From: Piscicola geometra
Taxonomy: Eukaryota; Annelida; Clitellata; Hirudinida; Piscicolidae
Direction: 5' to 3'
DNA length: 64,000 nt
NCBI GenBank assembly: GCA_943735955.1
Contig: OX030957.1
Coordinates: 4,466,801-4,530,800 of the forward strand
Position numbers and translations under genes: made by a program. Shown here in pieces: positions 40,960 to 56,196 of this stretch. The notes under the pieces are model-generated. The model saw only the letters and a list, made by a program, of their open reading frames with translations. It made no database searches and was not told the DNA's origin. The number at the start of each line of letters is the position of its first letter. Position 1 is the stretch's first letter.

Positions 40960-41580
40960 TGTTCAATGGAAAAAACTATGAATCGAAATTTCAGTCTATT
41001 AATAATCATTTCATCTCTAAAATTAAGCATCAAAATTTCACATCCGTAATGTAAGATACTGTGCTCAAAATACTTCTGAATCTGAAAGGCCCTTAACCAT
41101 AACCGATTGAGACTGGCCATTGCTGCAGTTGCCATTGAAATTATAGTTTTTATCTTTGTGGTGCTTGTTCCATCCTTCGATGTGTTTCCTTCTAGGCACT
41201 TGAACAGTGACACTTCTTCTAGCTTTTTTTCAATCCTTATTTTGGGTTGATTAATCCATCTTTCTATTCACTATAACCTTGGCTTATTCAGATCTCACTT
41301 CCATATCATAAAGTTTCCTGATGAGATCTAGAAATTTGCTGCTGGATCCATCCATAAGATCGATGTTGTAGGAAAATCTTGAATTCGAAAAAGACCTGCC
41401 ACCAAAAGAGATGGTAGAGTGATGATCTTGGATATTTTCTTGCATTATTCATATAAGGAAAATTTAGAAAAAGATCAGGGAAAAGTGCCATTGATGTTTT
41501 AAACTGCCCATTGAAGAAGACTGTACTTTTCGCGTTTTTGTTGAGGTCTTTGATAATTTGCACAAGCCCTTCATCAATGT
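40960..41580 (-). mobile_element. Decayed LINE reverse-transcriptase remnant
   Basis: The minus strand reads GLVQIIKDLNKNAKSTVFFN-GQF, then pieces matching an RT core with frame changes (IDLMDGSSS-like, LYDMEV). Nearer 41210-41030 it reads TTKIKTIISMATAAMASLNR and HYGCEILML, the usual RT-thumb segment ending YGCETW. Several indels make it non-functional. It is a different lineage from the 25.9-kb fragment. Confidence 0.65.
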
Positions 41581-43100
41581 TAAAAGTTGATTTATAAATT
41601 TTGAAAATAATTTTTATTTGTGAATAATTTGAGCATAGAAAAATTATGAAAACTAATACTAATTCCCAGGAGCGACGATAGACAGAAAATCTTGAGGGAA
41701 GGGGTCCTACCCAGAATGGACGATCCTGGGGGATTACTGAGGTCCAGAAATCCCCCCTCCCTACTTAAAATAAATTTTTAGATAAAATTTTATAAAAATA
41801 TTTAAGTAAACATAGAATAGTTTTGTTTTAGACAGCTATCACTATAACTCCACATACTCACCATGTGTTACTATATAAACATTCTGTTTTCTGCCATGGT
41901 TGACGTATCAAACAAGATTGAAAAAATATTTTTAATGAAAAAAGTGAAGCATTCCACATTAAAACTACCAAAACGTGGGGTCTGGACCCCAGGACTTCCT
42001 TCCCCCCCCCCCCCCCCCCCCCCCCCAGGATCGCCGCCCATGCTAATTCAGAATAATGTATCAAAAAACATCGAGAAAGCAAGTGACAATTCCGTCATTG
42101 TAACCTAATTCGCGAGGCTACAAGCATTTAAATAATAGATGTCTGTGGCGCGAGCGATTCTTTTAAGGACTGGTAAGATGATAAGAGAAGAGATGAATTT
42201 AAATCAAGCACTTCAAGGAACACATTAATATTATTCACTGCAGCTTATTCATAATGCATCAGACGGACCGTCGCACCGGTAATGTTTCAAAGCTCTTCCT
42301 ACCACTTCTCTCCTCGCAAATACATTTCTCCATACTCTCGGGGGTTTCTTCTTGCATTTCGAGATGGTTTTGTATTGAGATGAAAAGAGAATCATTGACT
42401 TGAACCAAAGATCAGACAATAATGTATTTTAAACATTTTATCAAGGATTTGTATTCGCAATAAATATTTCAAAAAAATTGTTTATTTTTATTGTAATAAT
42501 ATTTGGCTGAGTGGTAGCCTATCTGATAAGTATTGAATACCCTGGAAATTTTTCCATAAATATTGTTTAGTACCAAGTCGTTATTTTTAAATACTTGGAT
42601 TTTAATAACTTCGCCCCTTTTTTCGTATTAACCGCAACTATTTTAAAGTATTTAAAAAACATTAATTGTTTTTTTGATCAGTTTTTTTCTTTTAAAAATA
42701 TTTATATTTCTAGCTTGAAGGGCTTTGGATAGTTTAAAAAACCCCTTTGAATGTCAATCATTAGAGTGAAATCTGCTATGAAATATTTGTCTTGTTATCA
42801 TTTTGCATAAAAAAACTTTTCATTAAAGTTACAACTCAGACAGAGCAGGATAGTTTCGCTAAAAGATTAATTGAAATAATTCTTTTATATTTAAAAGCAA
42901 ATGCACACGATTCCTAGCATTCTAACCAGGTTCGCGCAACCCCATGTGATCCCCTAGAAAAAGATCACTGCCAACAGGATTTCAAAACAATCATAATAAA
43001 TTGACTTTTTTTCATATCAATATATTGTGAAGACCCATGCATAAAAATTCATTAATTTGCAAACTTATTACATACTTAAAATTTACTTCCGATTAAGTGT
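41581..43100. other. Intergenic, no gene seen
   Basis: AT-rich; it includes a 25-base C run at 42002-42026. Confidence 0.5.
42002..42026 (+). repeat. Poly-C run
   Basis: About 25 consecutive C. The exact length in the assembly is likely unreliable. Confidence 0.9.
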
Positions 43101-46100
43101 TTGTCAAAAAGTAAAGCGAATTAGTGGTCTTTGGAAAACTCTGGTTAGAGACACGACTAATGGGAAATGGCAGGAGGCTGGAGCCGCTTGAGTGGGCAAG
43201 TGATGAGATTAAGGACGCTTTGTGCTCCAGTGGCAGGCAGTTGCAAATGGAAAGACTAACCAACGGAACAAATGGGCTTATTCCCTTTTTTAGACACGCT
43301 TTCAGAAGCCTTTATAAGATTAGAAGGAGTGCTTATTTGAAATTGATTTGTTGGAATTGTATTACGCTTACATAAATATAAAGCTTTACAAATTAAATTT
43401 TAAAAAATTGAAAACTAACTTACTATATGAAAGCTTATAGATATAAAGCAGTTTGACATTCTATTGTACTAAAATTGTACTCACCATCACTATACTTATT
43501 ACTCTGATGTTGAAATATTGATTTTCTACCCACCTTTAAAAAGTTACTTTTGATTCATTTACTTCGTATAATTGAGTTTTTGTCTTGAAAACACAGAAAA
43601 AAAGTCAGTCATTCAGTCAATCTCCCATAGTCTATTAGAAAGTATTTCAGAAATTTAAAACATAAATTCTCTTTACATTATTTTTTATGGATGACAGCAG
43701 CAACGATCGAATAAGATACATGGCTAAACTATAAAAATATACAAAAGACAGATAATTAAGTACCAATACACACAAAAAACCATAAGAAATGAAAAGACAC
43801 ACAGAACGGAAAAAACTTATTTAAAGATATACTCACGAGCAATTAAGTATGAATAAACCAGAAGAATATGCATGAAAGAGGTAATGAAGCTTGAGGTAAT
43901 TAATTAAACTAATAAAATGAACTTCTATAATGGCTTTAACTCCAACTGGACGAAGCCATTATCGACAGACCAATGTTCAACGAAGCGGGTTTTTTGGAAG
44001 TTGTGACTGAAAGTCAAGCCACATCTTTTCACAAAACTCAAACGTCATCATCTTTTTTTAAAAATTCAAAAAACGAATTTTGAGTAAAACATTATCGTTT
44101 GTAAGCCGATAAAATTGTCATTAGGCAGACACGGGCGTTGGAAAACAAATATGTGTTTTAAAAAAGTAAAAGAAACTTTATCAAAGACTGTATTGTGGCC
44201 CGGATTGATGATGAACTAGAAATAGAGGCATTCATTAAAAGACAAAAAAGTTGATACTTTCTTCTGAGAAATGTTCTCGAGCTTTCCATTTTCTGCGAAA
44301 GAGTCATCTTTTGATTTCAAAAAGCATAAAAGTTCAAGTCTTTTTCGATCCTTTATATGAGCCAGCTTTTGTTTAATTTTTGCTTTTCTTTGGAATTTAG
44401 CTTTCTTTCTTTCACTTTAATGAAGTTTTAACTATTTTTTTGCTTGTGCCGTACCCTTGAAGCCTTCGAAAGACGGGATCTGTCCATCTCTAGGCTGCTG
44501 GCTCTTTTATACGATGATGGATCTACTGACTGCATTTAATTTACTAGTTTCTTCAGTTTATGGTTCACCTTACTACACTGCCTTTCCATTCCAAAGTTGT
44601 GAACAAGAGTGTCATCGATTTCAGAAGCCTGCTCGCTTCTTCATCACTGTCATAGTCTTTCTTTTGTCTATCTAAAACTGTCTTGAGATGAGGTTGCATA
44701 ATAAAAATTACCTTATAGACTTACTCCAAGTGCTCATCTGCTGCCTCTGACACCACGTGCACATCCAAGCAGGAAAACACCACCAGAACAACTTGAAATA
44801 GGAAAGTTCCATAACTTCTCTGACTAGGCGATTGTTTATCTGTAGGTTCTGGCTTGAGAACTGAGTGAGATCATTAAAGTGGTGAGCAAGGACTGCTGCT
44901 GCTTTGGAAAGAAACCCAAGTTTTTTGTTTTGTAAGAGAACAGTCCATTGGATACCTTTCTTTGCTCAAGGTAGAGAAAAACTCATTGTATCGGCTCCAG
45001 GGTTTCGCTGAGCACGGGAGCCACCAGCAAAAAACACATTTCAAGTGCACGTCCAAGTACACTGAAAAATTTTCTTTAGACGTTTACTTTTACCATAAAA
45101 TCTTGTAAAACCTAATATATCTTCCTATCCGTTTCAACCAATTGCAGAACTTTTATCATAGCACTGCTGAAGCCCAGTGTAATGTGGGCTGCACAAATAT
45201 TTATTTACATTTGTATAAAACTATGTTATATTAACTAACCTTAGTTTTGTGAAAGTTGAGTAAACTAAATTATCTTATGATTTATTTTTACTTGACAACG
45301 CTGACATAACCTAATGAACCATATTCCAAGTAGGCGAAATGGTTTTCCAAGTTTTCGATTTTTTGTCTATTTAACAACTTTTAAATATCTGTTATCATTG
45401 TGGAATTTTTTCTGATACTTTTATTCGGTTGAATATTTTTAGAAAAGTTTAAATAAATAAACTTTAATGTTTAACTATAGGGGATACCGGGGCTGTATGT
45501 TACAGTTTTTACAAATGTTGCTATAAGTTTGTTATTTTAAAAACAATTATAATAATAATAATTAATGTTATAAGAATTCTATTAGTCACAAGTTAAAACA
45601 CAAAACTCCCAGTTTGTTATTTAAATTCATTTTTTTGAAATTCGATCGAGTTCTAAATGTAACAAATATTCTCGTAAACGGGGTTGAATGTTACAAGTGT
45701 AAAATATGCATTTAAAATGAAATAAACACAGTTTTTTTTATAAATTCTATAACCAAAGCCAGCTTATTGAACAAATATTAAAGTTTGCCCGGTTGAAGCT
45801 GGTGGCTCGGCTCAGACTTGTAGTCTCACGAGTTTGAATTGAGAGGAAACAGTTTCGTGTAATAAATCGACATCTGCCTGTTGAGAATTATTCTTTCTTT
45901 CAAAAACCTGGTCTCGTTTTCACAGCATATTGATATCCAAGCTTTCTGACTTTTTTGGTGGAAGACCATGGTACAGTTTCGCTGCTGATTAACTAAGTCT
46001 TCTATTTCCCGCTCCTGCTTAGTAGCAAAAACTTGTCGACGACGTTCATTCTTCAACGGCAAAGTACTTATAATTGAAGTATTGTGCATACAAAGTGATA

Positions 46101-46820
46101 ACGAATAATAATAAGTTATCGTTAATAACTTTCACAGTTTTTCATAGGATATCATTAGTTCTAATGTAATTATAGAATTTTTAGATGATGGAATAAATTT
46201 GGTTTAAAATTCTAAATTCCTCACTCACTCACTCACACACACACTCAAACAATAACAAATATACACACAATCAAACACACATACTCCCAACACACACACT
46301 CTATTAAAATTTGAGGACATACATCGGATTTGCATAATCTTCTTGATGGATGGCCGCAGCAACGATCGCATGAAAATGTCTCATTTGCAAGGCAGGCAAA
46401 AAAATATATTGCTCCACGAGAAACACACAGACACGAGCACACAAACGAAATAGAAAACCTAAAGAATAATTTTATAAAAATATTTTTTACAACTTTCAGA
46501 CCGTAACTGAAACATATAGGAAAAAGTTAAAAAATAAAGAATGTTTGACAAATAAAATCGCATGATTTTATAAACGAAAACTTAATCTCAAAAATCTTTT
46601 GTCAACACGCTCAAGATATTATGAAAACGTTTGTGAACGAACACAAACCACAGCTTTGATAGGATATAATTACAGAGACTATTAAACAAAAATTACACAT
46701 AATTCTTTTCGACGCAAGCGACAAGTTAGCAGCATCAAAAGGCACTGGAAGAGAGACGTCAAGAGTGCTGTAATTTGATGTTGATGTATTCATTGGTCAG
46801 AATAAGACGCTCTAAATGCC
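43100..46820. other. Gene-poor region
   Basis: Short frames at 43124-43375, 44874-45062 (minus) and 45826-46089 (minus) have no features I recognise. The last contains ERRRQVFATKQEREIEDLVN, vaguely like a transposase DNA-binding region. Confidence 0.4.
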
Positions 46821-46829
46821 AACGAAGCG

Positions 46830-47010
46830 GTGATGATGATGATTGATGATGACGATGATGATGGTGATGATGATGATGACGGTGGTGATGATGATGACGA
46901 TGATAGTAATGATGTCAATGATAGTAAGGATGACGATGATAGTGATGATGACGATGATAGTGATGATGACGATGATGGTGGAGATGATGGTGATGATGAT
47001 GATAGTTAGG
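46830..47010 (+). repeat. GAT/GAC trinucleotide array
   Basis: Imperfect GATGATGAC-type repeat of about 180 bases. Nested 24-base blocks (GATGATAGTGATGATGAC) repeat in its centre. Confidence 0.9.
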
Positions 47011-47715
47011 ATGACAACGGCAGTGCTGGTGAAGAATGTTGTTTTTGAGGATACGTTGGTATTGAAGGTGGTTACGTTGTAAACGAGAGTGTTTGGTTAC
47101 ATGGTTAGAGGGGAGACGAGGAGTAGTGGAGGCAGTGGGAGTGGTCATGGGGCGGTAGGTTGCGCCGTGTGTGATAGACTACTTTGGCCGAAAATGAGGA
47201 TGTTATAGCGAATATGAAAAAAAATTATTTGAAGAAACAAAATATTATATTTTTTCGGTGATCTTAAATTATAAAAATATTAATTCATGTTATATTTGTT
47301 TATGAAATGAAAATAGATTGAAAATTATCAAATTTATTAATAAAGAGTGAGCATAAGTTTCATACGGTATTTTATAAAGGGTTTCAAGTACGTAATTCAT
47401 TTCAAATGAGTGGATTGAAGAGAGTGATGGTTTTGTGGAGAGAGTGGTAGTGCAGGAAGATGGAAAATGGCCGATAAAAAACGATAAATTTTGAATAATA
47501 AATGATTATATTTCAAAAAGACTGATTGAAGAATGGTGGAATGGAAGGTGTTTGATGGGAAAATCGTAAAAGTGGAGGAGGGTAATGGAAAAGGAGGGGG
47601 TGAAATTGTGAGCATGTGTTGCAGGTGATGGAGACGTAATTGCCTCAAATGGATTCAAACTGAAAGGACGACTTGTGTCCGCAGCAATGCTCCGTTACTA
47701 ATTGGTACTGAGGTG

Positions 47716-48001
<286 letters not shown>

Positions 48002-48009
48002 TTTTTTTT

Positions 48010-50460
48010 TTCGTGTGTTGATATGTTTATTTCTGTGTTTTTCCTATTTATGTATAATTAACTTACTTTTGACTTTAGAATCTGTGTTGTTCTTGTGAGT
48101 GTGGTAAGATATTCGCTCAAATGCTTAAGTACGTGTTGCATACATAATATGCATTGCATATGTATGTTTAATTTGTGCGTGTGTGTGCGTAAAGTGCTTA
48201 ATTACAGCCTGCTTGTCTGGTAGTTGTGGAGTGGTGTTGCTAATGGGCTTTTCATTAGAGTGGCGTGTATGGAGCATGTAATGCGCTTTTGACCACTTCT
48301 TTGTTAAAGAGTAGTTATCTTTAATTATCTTAGTTTATATTTAGCTTTTTTTTCTCTTTACTTTTTTCACCATTTCTTCGTGGTAAGGACTTTAGGAAAG
48401 CTGCATAAGTCACCGATTTATTTATTTATTTAATAAGTCAAGAAAATTGTAAAATAAATATTTCAAACTATTAATAATAATAATAATAATGTTCTAAAAT
48501 CTAGTTTATCAAAACTTTACATTTTTCCTTCAGCCAGGCCCTCATGCGAGTGACCTGGTTAAGCACAACGTGTTACTGCCATTTCAAGGATATTTTTTAC
48601 TTCTTCATTATTCTTTCATGATGTTGGACGTCTGATGACGGAAGTCTATTGAGACCGCCTAATATGACTCGATTACTCAAAGTGAGAATAAAATGATGAA
48701 GAATGTGTTAACCAAATCAGAGCTTTTGTGTCATTATCTCTTGTAGTCTAAAAGTATGAAAAACACGAAAATGGTTTAGAGTGATGGACCATATGAAACC
48801 TAACTATTGAAACATAGTAAATCTGAATCCTTATGTTGTATTTTTACTTTTCTTGGATTCCTTTACAAATTTGGAAAAAATTATTTTCTTTAAAAGCTTT
48901 TCTTTTTTATTTAGATTGTTCAATTTTTTTCCAAACAGAAACTTTGAAATTTCATCATTTATTTAATTGATTTTATTAAACGTGGCTCTTTTATATTAAA
49001 TTATTATTTTTAGAATATTTTTTTAATTATAAAAAAATATAATATAATTACCAATTTGCTTCAAGGGATTTTAGTTGAGACTTAGCCATTGATAATTTTA
49101 ATTAGGCAAATTCTAAATTATTATAATTGATTAAATTATATATATTAGGCAACCGTAATAATCGATTTACTTTGAGTCAAACTATACCTTCTATTTTAAT
49201 AGCCTAATTTTATTGTAGTTAATTTCAGTGTGTTTTATTCAGAAAAATTTATTTAACTTTTTCCTATTTTATAAGGTATCATTATGAGACAATTTCATAT
49301 AATATTAACTTAGTCAAAAATAGGCATATTTGATGCAATTTAAATACATTTACTTTCAAAAGTAAAGCTTTCAAAAGTCAAAAGCTCCGTCACTCAGCTT
49401 CTTACGCAAGCCTCCTAATGCAGTCATCATGCCAGGCTCGATCCACCAGGGAATTCATGCAAAAAGGTCGCTGACTCCGGAGTGGCCTGAGAGTCGTTCT
49501 TTCGTCAGTGTGGCGACGCTTGATGTCCAACTAGCGACGTCTCAACGTGAATAATTAATTGCTTTGCTGGACAGTCACTCAATGCCTTGTGAAAGAACAA
49601 TATGGCATGACGAAGCAGCACAAAGAACTTGAGAATTTCTCCATTAATAACTAGCATTGAAAATTTGGAAAAATTTTATGCAACGGCACAGTCACTTCAA
49701 TTTTCAACAGCTTGGGCTTTCTTATTTCGACAAAAGCATTGATGAACTGCAAACAAGCAAGAGTCCTTCTTGACACAGTTCATCCAACTGAAATTTTGAT
49801 GTATTCACTTGATACATTGAGACCTGATCAGTATCACTACCCGCAGGCTGTAGTTCTAAAGAAGAAGACATTATTTTTATTTTAAATAAATAGATTTTTT
49901 TGTCAATTTGAAAATTGTACTTTCCTCGCTGCCATTATCCCCATTGCCATCAGCATCACCCTCATCACCATCGTTCCCACCACTCCCATTACAGCCATTA
50001 TTATTATTCATGGCGTATAGACTAGGCATAGGAAGCGAGAAATGGAAGCATATTTAGCCCCACTTTTTGCGGCAAGTCGTCCGTGACGGCGACAACTGAC
50101 ACCCCTTCACGCATCGACGATTATCAATTTCCGCAACAAAGCTGATGCTGGAGTGGCCATGCTGTTGGTGTGGAAGTTGTGGTGGTGATGATTATGAATT
50201 GAGGAGCTAATGGAATACACATTTTGCTGGGAATTGAAGATGAAGCTGGTAGTAAAGTTTTTTGGATTCACTCACACTAAACGCCCTCACCGCTAACATA
50301 CCAATCCCACCAAAACAAAATAACGAACAAAATATATATAAAAACACTTACAGCACTGCGCAGTTGTGAAACCAAAAAACAAAAGTAAAACCCAATGCAA
50401 GTATAACCATATGAAACCATAAAGCTTTCAAAACTCAAAAAAAGCACAGTCGACGGCCAG
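48010..50460. other. Intergenic, no gene seen
   Basis: AT-rich to about 49370, then a more GC-balanced stretch (49380-50280) with no frame I can assign. Confidence 0.45.
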
Positions 50461-50461
50461 A

Positions 50462-50580
50462 AGCGCCACCACCACGGCCACCACCACAACCACCACGACC
50501 ACCACCATCACCACCACGGCCACTACGGCCACCACCACCACCACCATGGCCACGGCCACCACCACCACCACGGCAGCGAC
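50462..50580 (+). repeat. CCA-rich array
   Basis: Imperfect CCACCACGG triplet repeat of about 115 bases. Confidence 0.9.
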
Positions 50581-50859
50581 TAATGGAGGCTGCTGAAAGT
50601 CATGAGTCATCCGACGTGCACGAGCGACCGCCATCCGCAACTAATGCCTTGCAAATGAAGCGCGTCATAATCGACAGTGTGTTTTGAGTGCCTTTGTAGC
50701 TAAAAATGCTTGTTGTTGTTGATGGCGATGTTGCTGAGAGAGCGTTGATGCTGCGACGGAGCACTTAATCGGGCGCCCGCTGATTCGGATTGCGTAAGAA
50801 GACTTGTTGTAATAACAGTAATTATAATAACATATTGAAGAACCTTATTATAGGGGCGT

Positions 50860-50975
50860 ATAACCCGAACGGGCTTCCAAGCCACTTAAGCTGCGCATTT
50901 TTCAATTCACACCTTTGGGTTACTAGAGAATCGGTTGCACTCGAACCTAGGACGTTGGGCAAGCCGAAAGTTACA
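50860..50975 (-). mobile_element. Possible tRNA-derived SINE scrap
   Basis: The minus strand contains CCTAGGTTCGAGTGCAACC, a good B-box (GGTTCGAGTGC) set in a CCTAGG context. I could not find a convincing A-box or cloverleaf. Confidence 0.25.
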
Positions 50976-50999
50976 CACATAGTTTTGCATTATAAGTGA

Positions 51000-51835
51000 A
51001 TGTGTTTTGTGAAGAGAATAGCCAATGCGTAGTGGTCGTTTTTATTGTGAAGAAGTTTTTCCGTTAAGATAAATCAAAGTGTTTCTTCCTGAAGTTGAAG
51101 AAGTTCAAGTTATACGCGCTAACTTCTCTTTAAGTTTCTTTACAGTGGTCTTATTGGCAACAACACCACAGTGCTTCCCCTTTAGTTTTTTTTACCCTGA
51201 AATAAAGAAATAAATGTCATGTGATATATCACGTCTATGAACTGTATAAATATTAAATAATTTATTAATGACTTGTTCTACAATTATAACAGGTTAATTG
51301 CTTTCAGTCAAAGCAAGAAACTGCGGTAATTAATAAAAACAATAGTGTTAAAATATTAAAATCAAACTAGTCAATCCGCAAATAATGAATGTGTTCCGAT
51401 CCTAATTGGCACGAAAAGTTTCTGCCAGACTAACAAGTTATTGAACATTTATTACATTTTAAACTCTAATATTTGCATAGAATGATTTAAAAAGGTAGAT
51501 TGGAGAGACGGATAAAGAGTGCAAGAGGGGGCACTGCAGGCGTGCTAATCAGGTGTTTATGAAGCCATTCAGACCCGCTCCATATCGATCTTGTTCAACT
51601 GCATTCGATCAATTTCCTATTTCTTTTTCTTTTTCTACATTTCTTTTTCTCTTTCATTCTATGTCATTCTATGCCTTTTCTTCTGTTCCTCTCACTCTTT
51701 CGCTTCTATTCGTATTAAACTCTTCTGAATGCCTTCGTGCGTATGTCATAACATGCATGTGCTTGTGTTGTTTTCGCCATTTATCGAGATAAACAAAAGG
51801 TTTGTAAGTACAGATCATGAGGCTGATGATAAGTC
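51000..51835. other. Intergenic, no gene seen
   Basis: AT-rich, with a pyrimidine-rich run (TTTCTTTTTCT) near 51620-51680. Confidence 0.5.
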
Positions 51836-51837
51836 GA

Positions 51838-52175
51838 TGATGATGAGGGCGATGGTGGTGGTGGTGATGATGATGATGATGATGATGATGGCGATGACGA
51901 TGATGGTGGTGGTAGTGGTGGTGGTGGTGGTGGTAGTGGTGGTAGTGGTGGTGGTGGTGGTGGTAGTGGTGGTGGTGGTGGTGGTGGTGGTGGTGGCGAT
52001 GACGATGATGGTGATGGTGGTGGTGGTGGTAGTGGTGGTGGTGGTAGTGGTGGTGGTGGTGGTGGTGGTGGTGGTGGTGGTGGTGGTGGTGGTGGTGGTG
52101 GTGGTGGTGGTGGTGGTGGTGGTGGTGGTGGTGGTGGTGGTGGTGGTGATGGTGGTGGTGGTGGTGGTGATGGTA
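51838..52175 (+). repeat. (GGT)n array, about 340 bases
   Basis: Long, nearly pure GGT/GTG triplet array with GAT and AGT interruptions. A block containing GGCGATGACGATGATGGT occurs twice (near 51888 and 51995), which indicates segmental slippage. Confidence 0.97.
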
Positions 52176-52189
52176 TTATACAAATTAAT

Positions 52190-54400
52190 TTAACAAAATT
52201 AAAATAAATAATCTGATCCTGGATTTATTCCAAATTAAAAGTGTTTATGGGTATCACATGATATCCACTTTAGCAAGTTAATTTAAATTCAAATTGAAAT
52301 AAAATGTGGAAAAAACAAGTGAAGATTATGATAGAATGCATTTAAACAAGAAAATTACATTAAACTATCGAGAGAAAAAGAGCATCGTGCAAAATAACTT
52401 CAATTGCTGCACAACCCCCTAGGTCCTTGCCAAGCATTCGCCCTTCTTGCCAACTCCGTGTTTGCAAGTTTCTTCAGAAGACATGGCTTGAACGATTTTT
52501 AATCAAAATCAGCAATTTGAGTGTAGCAGCAATTATAAAAATCTACACCATGCAATTTAATGCAGCATTGTTCAATGCAAACTCAAGAAGCTTTTCAGGA
52601 CAGTCTGTAACTGAAACTAATGCATTTGTCAGAGGAGACAATCAAAATCAGCAGAGAGGTGGGCATTGGGTGAATAGGCTTCAGTATGACACCAGTGTTT
52701 GGGCGCAGTGCGTGCACGTGCTGGAGGCTTTTCCTTCAAGATGAAGAAGGCGATCGATGGGACCGATACTCGATCGCACAATCTCACAGATCAGCGGAAC
52801 AGAGTAATTAATACACACCATGCAATCGCAATGCATGATACAACGCCACAATATTACATGCGACTTGCATGTAAAGGCTTGGATATGCGGTGCAATGGCG
52901 TCTGTGAGTGAACTACCAACGGCAGCTAAAAAGCAAAAGTAAATTAGTCACGAATTTTTTTAGTTGATCTTTTAAGTAGAAGGTGACCACAGCTACAGCG
53001 CATGAAACGAAAAAATTACAAGTTGTGCGTAAAAGGAACGCACTCACACCGTAAATACCCTATTTTAAAGATAAATTAATCTGAAATCTAAAAAGAGCTT
53101 TGTTAAACTGAAGAACAAATTATGAAAAAAGTTTTCTTCCTTAATTATTAATTTTATTTTGTAAAAATTTAAATGATAAAATATTTAAGTCTCGCAACTT
53201 TTGATATAATTCAGATTGTATGGATTGAATAAAGCATAGTCTAAATTAAATAAATTCAATAATTTGTAACAGTATTAGTTATTCTTAGGAACCAAATCAT
53301 ATTTTTTAATCTCTTCAGCAAACTAGCTCTTCGAACGCACGAGAAGTGTGAAAGCCAAAGTGCCCTGATCGAGCGGAACAATGCTTAGGCGATTTTATGA
53401 AGAATTTGAAGATTGAACGAGTGGCTTGGTAGGATGATGGTGGTGCGGATCAGTCAAATGACTTAACTTCCGTTCAGTGTCACTTGCAGCAGCATCAGGA
53501 AACGAATTGAATCGGTCTATTTATGTGTGCATGTGTGCACGTGTGTTTGTCTACATGAGTTTGTGTTTGTTTGAAAGTGTAGTCATAATTCTTTTTAGTT
53601 AAAAAAGAAATTTTTATTTGAAATTTAGGAAACAGTGTGTTTTTTTAATGTATTTATATGGAAACTTCTCAGCGTGCTGGAGCATGGCAGAGTAAGGGGA
53701 AAAGTAAGTTACAGACGAATGATGTGTGTATGGAGGATGTGTTGCGGAAGTGAGGGTAAGTGCGTCATTGAAAGGAAGATCGCTGGTGGCAAGTGCATTA
53801 GCGTGATATAAATTAGCACATGGGCACGTAGACAATGTCCCATTCACTGCCATTCCTCCTTCAGCTCCATAGAAATGTATCGACAAGACGAATGAATAAT
53901 TGATACGCTTCTCTTAATACGAGTGTTTATCGACGTTTCTACGCCGCAAACGCCAAAAGGCGCTTAAACGCAGAAAATACATTATCGATCGGGCATTAGA
54001 GACATTTGATAGGCGCGCTCCGATAGTTATGACGCATGCAACGATTGGCGTTGCTAATTAAGTGCTGATTGATTGCTCCTCGGAACATTTACGAGTGACT
54101 TTTTGGATCGTTCAAAAACTCGTGATTGTGCCGTTCTATTGCCTCAGATGGCATGACATTCGGAATGATTTTAAGTGCTTCGAAATGTACTTTTCAGTCA
54201 TAGTGATACTCTGAGTTTCCCCATCAAGTTAGTAATCAAAACGAAAAGTCCTTTGGCCTTCCAATCCCTGTAACCAAACAAACTCTTTAAGCTTTTACAT
54301 CTAGAATTTGAATAAAACAGGAACTTTGATAGTTGGAAGCCTGAAATTATTTTGTTTCTTTTTATTCTATGATTTAAATGATGTCGAAAGTATCGTTAAA
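52190..54400. other. Intergenic, no gene seen
   Basis: No conserved frame or RNA gene is visible. Confidence 0.45.
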
Positions 54401-54404
54401 TCGC

Positions 54405-54834
<430 letters not shown>

Positions 54835-54839
54835 GAACA

Positions 54840-56190
54840 GACAAGCTGATATTTGGACTAGTCCCATAAGGCCTGGGGCATGTTGAAGAGATGGAAAGAC
54901 TTATTAATTAAAAAACCGTTTCGCTAAGCTTCCCGACAGCATTGTTTTGTTCCTGGTTGCTTGTGGAGGTGTGTCGTTGTGATTATAGGTGTTGCATTAA
55001 TACGTACATTTGATTCTTTGAAACATTTTTTTGATAAACAATATTAATTTACCTAAAATAAAGCAGCTAGATAAATTCAAAGAAACGTTGCTTCTGTAGT
55101 TGTAGTAGAGTCCCTCAAAAAGCACAGAGTCTACCACCACCAGCACTGCATGCCGTTGCTTCTTCGGAGGTTCTGGAGTGATTATGCGCTCGCTTAATTG
55201 CCATAATGAGTACCTTCCCTAAACTCAAAGACTTTCGCTTCAAAGCGTCTTCGTGCTAGCGGTCATTTGAAGGAATGGAGAAAATTGACCATTAGGATTC
55301 TAGTTATAAAGACAAAGGTAAAAGATCGGTTTAACATAAAACTTTTAGGTTTTGAAGTTCGCCGTAATAACTCAACTTATTGTAATATATTGTATATTAT
55401 TACGCTTTCTGGTAAATCTATAAGTTTTTAAAGTCTATTTCGATGCCTCAAAAATAGCAAGCCTATATCGAAAGCAAATGCTTGTGAACTTTCAGAAGGC
55501 TCCATCTCGTAATTAGTAGTCTTCTGTGTGGTGTCTGTGTGCTTATGTGTGTGTCTTTTTGTGTGCGTAACCGCGTTTTATTTTATATTTATTTTAATTG
55601 ATTTTTAATGTGAGTTATGACTACATGAAAGAACGCACATATGTCACGTTGTACAATACACACCTACCCTGTGAAAAATTAATGAGTTTTCTATAATCGC
55701 ATAGCCCGCTTTCGATCTTAGCCGTTGATCTATATTTGCTTAACTTTGGTTTCATATTTCAAGCGAATTAACAACTGACTTAATAGCTTTATGAGTATTT
55801 TAATTTAAATATAATTTAAATGAATTAGTTTTATATAACATTGATTAAATTATTGTGTTGTTATCTAAATTAAAATTGACGTCATGTGATTCTTAAAATT
55901 GGACTTGCGACAAGTGAAGCATTTGGCACCCAAGCAGTTTCTTAGGTTCGAGGTTCTAATGAGGAAGACGAAAAGGTTTTCCACTTTCTTTGGAAATTGC
56001 ATATTCACAAACAACTAAGGTCTAGATAGTATGGTGTAAGTGGAACAAAAATCAACGTTCAACAATCGATCATTTACTCCTATAACCAAGAAAGAATTTT
56101 TTCTCGGTTATTCGACTAATAATAAAAAATGAAATAGACAGTTGAAAGTGTTTTTGTGAAGACTGTAACGTAGATGTATAATGACCTAGT
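54840..56190. other. 3' flank of the BarH gene
   Basis: No gene seen. It may include the BarH 3' untranslated region near 56197. Confidence 0.45.
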
Positions 56191-56196
56191 ATGCCT

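Noticed and set aside
45826..46089. Possible transposase DNA-binding region on the minus strand
   Set aside because: Only a faint resemblance over about 20 residues; not enough to call.
51729..52193. 154-residue Met/Val-rich frame
   Set aside because: GGT/GAT array; same composition artefact.
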